From: Blastocatellia bacterium
Lineage (GTDB): Bacteria; Acidobacteriota; Blastocatellia; HR10; J050
Direction: 5' to 3'
Assembly (NCBI GenBank): GCA_025054955.1
Contig: JANWZE010000053.1
Coordinates: 1 to 40,352 of the forward strand
DNA: 40,352 bases
Shown here: piece after piece, positions 34,969 to 40,352 of the stretch
Position numbering within the stretch: the stretch's first letter is position 1
Layout: the number at the start of each line of letters is the position of its first letter
Program-made: the position numbers and the translations under genes
The notes under the pieces: generated by a model
The model's database searches: none
What the model was told of the DNA's origin: nothing
The model's input: the letters and a program-made list of their open reading frames with translations, nothing else

Positions 34969-35423
34969 GCGCGTAGAACGCTGAGCCAATTCTCCTGACA
35001 GACCGTCAAAAGAAACCCTTGCAAGCGTGGCTCACTGAGTACAAGTTCTGGTTTCTTGCAAGCGCTCATTCTCCGATTGCTGCAAAGAAATTTGCTAAGC
35101 TCATCGCCTAGTTTTTCCAACCACTCCTTAATGTAAATTGCCTTTGCAAACCCCCTTGTTCTACCAATGGCGGGGGAATAGACCACGTTCACGGAGCCAA
35201 AGAGCGTGGTGGGACCTGAACTTACTGAGCGGCAATGTGCGATCTTCACTCGGCATTTGTATGATACCAATTGGCCTACGAAAGGCCACGCATCACGAAG
35301 CATAGAGCTCGAAAGGACACAAACTTACCAGGTGGCATTCTCCGGTCCCCAATCCGCATTTGGTATGAGCATTATCGTTCCACAATCTGCGTTCTAAAAT
35401 CGGTGTTAGCCTAACCACTGTTT
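34969..35423. other. Convergent spacer with repeats
   Basis: GCAAGCGTGGCTC, present at 34947 in the end of the coiled-coil gene, recurs at 35021, including the following CTGAGTA. The right copy of the 90-base direct repeat is at 35173-35260. The minus frame 35303-34896 is translated repeat and is not called. No terminator is evident. Confidence 0.6.
35173..35260 (+). repeat. Right copy of the 90-base direct repeat
   Basis: GACCACGTTCACGGAGCC, then GACCTGAACTTACTGAGCGG, then GCGATCTTCACTCGGCATTT. See 33250-33340. Confidence 0.8.
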
Positions 35424-38336
35424 TTATTCTGGTTGCTCTTCAGGTTCTCGCTCGATATTAGCCTCCTCCAGAGGTTCTTCGACCGCGTTACGCAGCCAGG
35501 ATGGGTCGAAACCTTCTGACGATCTCCCTTCCACACTAACAGTGACTTTCTGCTCGTCCGATTTGTCCGCTAGATTCGCGATGGCCGGAAAGGCCTTGAA
35601 AATCTGGTCTCTGGTGGCCTTGAACCTGAGCCGCACGGCGCTGGGGCGCGTACCGGCCCGGGTGGCAGTCGGCGAATCCGGAGCTACGCCTGAATCCGCT
35701 GGTTGGGGAGAAAACTCACCGCCGCCAGCGGTGCCGGACGGAGTCGGACCGGCTCCGCCGCCTAGAGGGACTGCCGCCTCGGGGACTGCTGCAGGCGCCA
35801 TGAGGAACCCCGATTCGAAATCCACCTCGTCCTCGGCAAGTGGCCGTCCGACGACCACCTTGTCGCGGCTGACCTGGAACTTCCCGTCCGCGCCCAGGAC
35901 CGGTTGGGGGCCGCTTGTATAAGCGAATGTCCCTTCGGCAACCCCCCGCACAATCGCCTTCCGGAGAACCTCAGAAGACTCGAGGCGCGGCGGCACGAGA
36001 TCTCTGAAGAAGGACTCCAGAACCTCGGACGCCTTGACACCCAGAACCGGTGCTCCGCCTTGGGGAACCGCATCTCCCAGCTTGACGCGTTCCGCGACCT
36101 TGCGAGGGGTGACGCTGCCATGGAGGCGAGGAATCCCGACGCTGGTGAGCAGCTCCATGACCCGCTCATGGATGCCGGCCGCCTGAAGCGGCCGGCCCCC
36201 TCGCTCCACCCGCTCTAGGGCGATCTCGCCGTTCGCGACGCGCGGCAGCCACACAGCAATGTACAGGTCGCGCAAGCAGGACTCCGCTGCGGCCTCTTCC
36301 GTCCGTTTCCTCTCCTTCAGTTGGTCCAACTGATCCTTCGTCAGGCGAAGCTGCTGCTTCCTCGCCTCCACCCGCTCGATGGCCAGGAGGTAGCGCACCG
36401 CGCGGCGAAGCCCTTCGATCTGCTTCTTGTCGGGAATGGCCAAGCCGAGACCGTTACGGTAGCGCCGGGGCCGATCCCCGTACTTCGAGAGGTAATCATT
36501 CGCCACTCGCTCCTGTTCTGCTTTGGTCTCCCCCGCGAACTCCAGCGGAAGATAGGCTACCAAAAAGCGCGGCTCGCCATCGGGGATATCCTGGCTCCTC
36601 TCCGGCCACACGACCGCCGCGTGGTGGCCCGCGAGGCGGGCATCGAGCAACTCCTTGATTTTGTCGCGAACCGGCCCTCGACCTCCCGCCTGTGCCTCTT
36701 GCCGCGAGATCTCTTGTTCCGCGTCCTCGATGAGTTTGGTGACGTTCGGGTCCTTCTTGAAGCAGTAGCGGACGCCGTCATAGTGGAGGTACAGGCAGGC
36801 GTTGCGGAGTTCGGACAGTACCGCCGTTGCCGTGATGTTGTCCAAATCCGGCCCGACACAGGCTGCCAGCAGCTCGCTCTCCGTCACCCCAGCGGGCAGC
36901 GTCTCGGTCTCGCCTGCGCCCTCTCGCCGGAGACCGCCGAAGGAGTACAGGAGGATGGCGGTGGCCAGGCGCGTGGCCGGCTTGACGCTCGCCAGTGCCG
37001 GCGTCTCCCGTGCCATCCGCTCGTCAATCCGCTTGGCCCGCGCGTTTGGCCCCTCGATGTCTGCGGTGATGACCGGATCATAGTCGTTCTGGGCGCCGAG
37101 CTCCTTGAGCATCTTGACCCGCACATCAACGTCCTTGAGCGGCACATCGCTGGGGCCAAGGAGCAGCCGGGCACCACCGTTCCTCTTGAGCGAGTGCATG
37201 CAGGAAGCGAGAAAACGCAATGCACCCCGCGTCCTCTGGAAGGCATCCACGGCCGTCCACCGCTCTCGCATGAGGTCGATGAGCGCAGGATGGAACGGGT
37301 AAGCCGCCCGCATACGGTCGCGCAGGAGACGGCCTTCCTCTTCGGCCTGCAGGCGTTCGGCAGGCGTTTCCGCATGGGCCCTCCGCATGCCTGTGACGAC
37401 ATCCTGGTAGGCAGTCGCAACCTCCGTGGCGACGCCGTGGTCCGGCGCAGCGCCGAGGAGCCGACGCTTTAGGATGTGCAGAATCTCGTCCCCAGTGACT
37501 GGTTCCCGAAGCTGGTCTACACGGCTGGCAAGCTTGTCAATCTCGGCCAGCAAGGCGACGTTCCCGAGCGCCTCCCGGGCGCTCCAGGTGAGCGAGTAGA
37601 CGAGCGCCGCGTTCGTGCTCCCTGCGACCTCGACGGTCAAGTTCTGGAAAAAGTCCTTGGCCTGCCGCTGAAGCGTCGAGTCGAGCACGCTCACGGCGGC
37701 CGCCCGCTCCATGTACTTCAGGACCTCGTCAAGCAGCAGCAGCACCGGGCGTCCACTCGCCCCTTTGGAGAGGAGGTCCCGAATTACGTCGCCGCCCGGC
37801 GCGACGCGATCCTGGTCGTGACCCGCCACGATGGGAAATGCCCGCTCCGGGTCAATCTGCCAGGCGATCCATCCCCACATCGTGCGGATCGTCCGGCCGC
37901 CTTCAAGTTCCTTACCGTTGCGGGCATCGAACTTTTCCCCGTCGAACACGGCGACCGCCACGTTCGCGGGCCGCGCCAACTGCTGCGCCTCCGGCAGCTG
38001 AACGAGCGCCTCGGGGTGCCGGGCGGCGTGCAGCAGTGCCGCCAGCGTATGCGATTTGCCGCCGCCGAACGGCGTGCGCAATTTGAGCACGCGGTTGTAG
38101 CCGTGCCTTCCCGCAAGCGAGGCCAGCACCTCATCGAGGAGCTTCCGCAGATCGGTCGTGAGGTAGGTCGCGCGGAAGAAGGCCTCAGGGTCCCGGTTCA
38201 CGACTGGAACGTTGGGGTCGCCTGCAGCAATGGCTCCGAGGTCTATGGCGAAGACGGCCTCCGTCAGCACGCCCGCTTCGACGTCGGGGTGCAGCTTCAC
38301 CAGCTCGGTCCAGGGACGAAGGGCCTTGGTAGTCAT
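35424..38336 (-). CDS. DUF499-domain ATPase (COG1483)
   Basis: 970-residue P-loop ATPase of the DUF499 family. Walker A is PFGGGKSHT (residues 89-97); Walker B is VLLLLDE (198-204). Residues 100-550 are the AAA-like core. A Gly/Pro/Ala-rich linker (about 865-910) precedes a C-terminal beta/helical domain. Family members are often encoded next to DUF1156 DNA methylases in presumed defence loci; their action on DNA or phage is not established. The ATG overlaps the preceding stop as ATGA, so it is coupled to the operon. The DNA looks richer in G+C than the lipid and peptidase genes. Confidence 0.88.
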   Translation of the reverse strand: MTTKALRPWTELVKLHPDVEAGVLTEAVFAIDLGAIAAGDPNVPVVNRDPEAFFRATYLTTDLRKLLDEVLASLAGRHGYNRVLKLRTPFGGGKSHTLAALLHAARHPEALVQLPEAQQLARPANVAVAVFDGEKFDARNGKELEGGRTIRTMWGWIAWQIDPERAFPIVAGHDQDRVAPGGDVIRDLLSKGASGRPVLLLLDEVLKYMERAAAVSVLDSTLQRQAKDFFQNLTVEVAGSTNAALVYSLTWSAREALGNVALLAEIDKLASRVDQLREPVTGDEILHILKRRLLGAAPDHGVATEVATAYQDVVTGMRRAHAETPAERLQAEEEGRLLRDRMRAAYPFHPALIDLMRERWTAVDAFQRTRGALRFLASCMHSLKRNGGARLLLGPSDVPLKDVDVRVKMLKELGAQNDYDPVITADIEGPNARAKRIDERMARETPALASVKPATRLATAILLYSFGGLRREGAGETETLPAGVTESELLAACVGPDLDNITATAVLSELRNACLYLHYDGVRYCFKKDPNVTKLIEDAEQEISRQEAQAGGRGPVRDKIKELLDARLAGHHAAVVWPERSQDIPDGEPRFLVAYLPLEFAGETKAEQERVANDYLSKYGDRPRRYRNGLGLAIPDKKQIEGLRRAVRYLLAIERVEARKQQLRLTKDQLDQLKERKRTEEAAAESCLRDLYIAVWLPRVANGEIALERVERGGRPLQAAGIHERVMELLTSVGIPRLHGSVTPRKVAERVKLGDAVPQGGAPVLGVKASEVLESFFRDLVPPRLESSEVLRKAIVRGVAEGTFAYTSGPQPVLGADGKFQVSRDKVVVGRPLAEDEVDFESGFLMAPAAVPEAAVPLGGGAGPTPSGTAGGGEFSPQPADSGVAPDSPTATRAGTRPSAVRLRFKATRDQIFKAFPAIANLADKSDEQKVTVSVEGRSSEGFDPSWLRNAVEEPLEEANIEREPEEQPE

Positions 38337-38797
38337 GTGCTGTCACTCCCAGATGAAGCCGCTTTCCTCCGGCGACGCAGAATGATTACGGGCTGGCCAT
38401 AGTGCTGGCCGGCCACGTGTGTGAGCTCCAGGTGTTTGATGTCTTCGAGCGTGCCGAGCTTGCTCGTCCAGGTTCCGTCGGGAAGTTGACGCGCTGCATG
38501 AGTGGGCGTGCCGTCCGGCGTGGCAAAGAGCGCGACCTTCTCCCAGCCTTCTTCAAGTCCTGCGTCCGCACAATCCTCAAAACCTTGCAGCCGGAATGCG
38601 TCGGCGTAAGCCTGCAGGGTGTATTCACGCCGAACCTCGCGAGGCCAATACCGCAAATGCAGGGGATCGGGTTCCCACCAGCGTGAGGTGTCCTGCGTGG
38701 CCCAGGCGATACAGTTGTAACCGACATCGGCGGGGCTCGTCACCTCGTAGGGGGTCCCACAAAGCCCCGGGAACCAGTTCTCCAGCACCTTGCTCAC
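38333..38797 (-). CDS. DUF7689-like conserved hypothetical protein
   Basis: 155 residues from GTG 38797, whose last two bases start the upstream TGA (GTGA). AAGGGGA lies 7 bases upstream; an ATG at 38824 has no ribosome site. Conserved features are YNCIAWATQDTSRWWEPD, LEEGWEKVALFA, and THAARQLPDGTWTSKLG followed by DIKH. Cys, His and Asp in these blocks could form a papain- or transglutaminase-like triad, but that is speculation. Proteins of this type are often found beside the helical protein encoded just upstream (family recollection). The stop overlaps the DUF499 start. Confidence 0.75.
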   Translation of the reverse strand: MSKVLENWFPGLCGTPYEVTSPADVGYNCIAWATQDTSRWWEPDPLHLRYWPREVRREYTLQAYADAFRLQGFEDCADAGLEEGWEKVALFATPDGTPTHAARQLPDGTWTSKLGTLEDIKHLELTHVAGQHYGQPVIILRRRRKAASSGSDST

Positions 38798-39243
38798 CAC
38801 TCGATTCCCCTTCTTCGGGCCCATTCGAGCCAGTCATGCGCAATATCGGCGATACGGCCCGCATGCTCGGGAGGGACCGGGTTCTCCCCCGTGATCGCCC
38901 ACAGCGCCCAGTCCCAATGATCGGGCTTACGCTCCAGTTCGCGCAGAAGAAACGGGAGCGCCTCTTTGCCCATACCGATGATCTGCTGGTACGCCGGGTG
39001 CAGCACCATCTCACGCATTGAAGAGAGGTGAGCGCATTCCCTTCGCCACTCTTCCGCTAGCGAATAGAATCGCTCAGCAACCGCGGCTGATTCGGGCGAC
39101 GCTTCCGCCTCCACCAACACTGTACGAGTACTGCTCTCCATCCCGAATCTGTCGAGGCGGATGACAGGTTTCATAGCCCTAGCGGACTCAGGCGACAGGT
39201 ACTCGTGGCTCGGTAGCCTTGGCAGAACTGATGCAGTTGTCAT
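38794..39243 (-). CDS. Small helical conserved hypothetical protein
   Basis: 149 residues. The conserved C-terminal half reads HPAYQQIIGMGKEALPFLLR, then WDWALWAITGENPVPPEHAG, ending in DWLEWARRRG, a HEAT-like helical repeat module seen in many defence- and toxin-associated loci. No catalytic motif. It overlaps the TIGR04255 gene before it (ATGA) and the DUF7689-like gene after it (GTGA). Its tight coupling with the latter suggests a two-protein unit. Confidence 0.75.
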   Translation of the reverse strand: MTTASVLPRLPSHEYLSPESARAMKPVIRLDRFGMESSTRTVLVEAEASPESAAVAERFYSLAEEWRRECAHLSSMREMVLHPAYQQIIGMGKEALPFLLRELERKPDHWDWALWAITGENPVPPEHAGRIADIAHDWLEWARRRGIEW

Positions 39244-40034
39244 ACTCGCTCCTCCGGTTCAAAGAGCGCTCGAAGCTTATCGGTAATGCTGTCTTCGAAA
39301 GCAACAACGATGTTTTCGTGCGCCCGGCGTATTTCTTTTCGTATAGCCTCTTCCTCGATTGCTATGTTGATCACCACACGATCATAAAAATCCAGAACAA
39401 ATTGCTGCACCGGCTCCGGAGCAGAGGGGGGACCTCCGGTCCCGAAGGTGATCACCACAACGTGGCCGTCGTCTGGTTGCGGCACTTCCACTCGAACCAC
39501 GAAGGCGCCGTGCATTTTACCGAGCCTGGGTGGGAGGTTCGGATATATGGTGAAATAATCCTCCATATGTATCTGTCCGCCCGGAATCTCGATACGGTTG
39601 ATGTAACGCAGCCCGAGGTGGCTCAGTCGTTCAGGCTGGGCCAGCTCTCGATATAGGCTGAGTGCTCGGAATACGTCGGGTTCCCACTCCTCGAAGTGTG
39701 GGTAGGGTGCAAGCTGGTTGAGCACCAGCAGATCTCGCGCCAACTGAATCATTCGATGCTTTTGGTTGGAGAGAAATTGCATCCAAGGCGGAAGCTGGCG
39801 AACGCCCGCGGTAGCATGTTCAAGTCCGAGCGTGATCTGGGCCTCCTGAATTGTCCTCTGCCGCTTTTGCGGAAAGTCACTCTTGACCCGCTCGTAAAAC
39901 GCACCCGGAATGGTTTCGTCCCAGTTGGAGCCAGCGAAGTAGATCTCGCAAAGCGCTTCGATCACGGGCGGCTTGCGGTACCTTCGCTCTGGAACTCGGC
40001 CCGGATCGCCGTTTGTCTTTGTGTCGGCGTTCAT
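39240..40034 (-). CDS. TIGR04255-family protein
   Basis: 264 residues from ATG 40034 (GTG 40037 also possible), with AGGAGGAGGG just upstream. The family N-terminus PPVIEALCEIYF, the middle LGLRYINRIEIPG and the C-terminal VINIAIEEEAIRKEI followed by HENIVVAFEDSITDKLR match TIGR04255, a sporadically distributed family of unknown function. No catalytic motif is visible. The gene begins right after the TAA of the partial methylase-like gene and overlaps the next gene by four bases. Confidence 0.85.
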   Translation of the reverse strand: MNADTKTNGDPGRVPERRYRKPPVIEALCEIYFAGSNWDETIPGAFYERVKSDFPQKRQRTIQEAQITLGLEHATAGVRQLPPWMQFLSNQKHRMIQLARDLLVLNQLAPYPHFEEWEPDVFRALSLYRELAQPERLSHLGLRYINRIEIPGGQIHMEDYFTIYPNLPPRLGKMHGAFVVRVEVPQPDDGHVVVITFGTGGPPSAPEPVQQFVLDFYDRVVINIAIEEEAIRKEIRRAHENIVVAFEDSITDKLRALFEPEERV

Positions 40035-40037
40035 CAC

Positions 40038-40352
40038 TTACCCTCCTCCTCTTGTATCGAACATCCTGCCTTCGTCCGCCGCGAGTCGCTGATCCACAAG
40101 CGCCCGCCAGTGGGCGAGCAGCTTCTTGAGCGCGGCCTGCTCCGCCGGCGTGGTGATCACGCTGCGTTCCTCTGCGTCGCCGCCGGAGAGCGCGCGGCCG
40201 GCGAGGGCCTGGGCGACCACGCGGAGGCGCTCCCGGTTGGGACGGGCCTCGTCGAGAAAACGGTTGAGGTTCCGTGGCTGGTTTTCCACGAGCCACAGGA
40301 TGCGGTGGAGCGCGTCGATGAGCGGCGCCGGGCTACCGCTGTTGTCCGGCAT
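40038..40352 (-). CDS. C-terminal end of a probable DUF1156 DNA methylase, cut by the window edge
   Basis: 104 residues, open to the window edge. The ATG at the edge may be internal. PLIDALHRILWLVE, then NRFLDEARPNRERLRVVAQA, then ALKKLLAHWRALVDQR resembles the helical tail of COG1743/DUF1156 adenine-specific DNA methylases, which usually neighbour DUF499 ATPases. The catalytic NPPY region would lie to the right of the window. I cannot exclude a stand-alone small protein. Confidence 0.5.
   Translation of the reverse strand: MPDNSGSPAPLIDALHRILWLVENQPRNLNRFLDEARPNRERLRVVAQALAGRALSGGDAEERSVITTPAEQAALKKLLAHWRALVDQRLAADEGRMFDTRGGG

Noticed and set aside
36321-37472. Long plus-strand ORF (383 codons) opposite DUF499
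   Set aside because: Antisense shadow of a high-G+C gene with Walker motifs on the other strand; Arg/Pro/Gln-rich and without domain.
1-40352. tRNA, rRNA, riboswitch or prophage
   Set aside because: I scanned spacers by eye for tRNA arms, rRNA cores and common riboswitch boxes and saw none; a covariance-model search would be decisive.

Overview
The window looks like chromosomal DNA of an uncultured or little-studied Gram-negative heterotroph. The best guess is Acidobacteriota (Blastocatellia-like). This is inferred from secreted S9 prolyl peptidases, a secreted BNR/sortilin-type protein, a secreted PIG-L deacetylase-like protein, a DUF1573 lipoprotein and many gene-poor spacers full of repeats. 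No rRNA, tRNA, transposase or CRISPR array was seen.

Layout. The left edge holds the start of a minus-strand gene, then a repeat-rich spacer. From 875 to 8258 come trmJ, an exported type-B carboxylesterase, a secreted prolyl oligopeptidase followed closely by a PhoD-like phosphatase, a 1-Cys-like Bcp peroxiredoxin and a cold-shock protein behind a good promoter with an operator-like inverted repeat. From 8259 to 9314 is a repeat field with a broken gene. An M48 metalloprotease and an 891-residue PIG-L protein with a glutaminase-like C-terminus follow, both with promoters placed so close that their mRNAs may be leaderless. From 13794 to 17447 is a patch of small exported proteins, an RHS-like remnant, a cysteine-rich ORF and a Crp/Fnr regulator with four N-terminal cysteines.

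From 17940 to 25938 are a DUF1573 lipoprotein, an alpha/beta hydrolase, and a minus-strand lipid cassette: [2Fe-2S] protein, acyl carrier protein, acyl-CoA/ACP ligase, lipid kinase, PlsC acyltransferase and a CrtC/AttH-like lipocalin. The last five are joined by start/stop overlaps. A plausible reading is that acyl chains are activated, carried on the dedicated ACP and placed on a phosphorylated lipid, with the lipocalin-like protein modifying or binding the product.

From 26721 to 33142 are DUF427 and a 2-Cys Bcp peroxiredoxin (minus), then an exported BNR/VPS10-like protein and an exported S9 dipeptidyl peptidase (plus). From 33143 to 35423 a coiled-coil/nuclease-like gene is bracketed by a long direct repeat and nested palindromes. 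From 35424 to the right edge a compact minus-strand operon reads: end of a probable DUF1156 DNA methylase, TIGR04255 protein, a small helical protein, a DUF7689-like protein and a DUF499 ATPase. All but the first junction are four-base overlaps. This is the best candidate for a poorly described, probably defence-related system.

The spacers hold at least nine copies of a dispersed repeat that often carries a Shine-Dalgarno-like sequence plus ATG, two hairpin elements ending in TTGGAGTGC, and a striking series of two-copy direct repeats about 71-81 bases apart.
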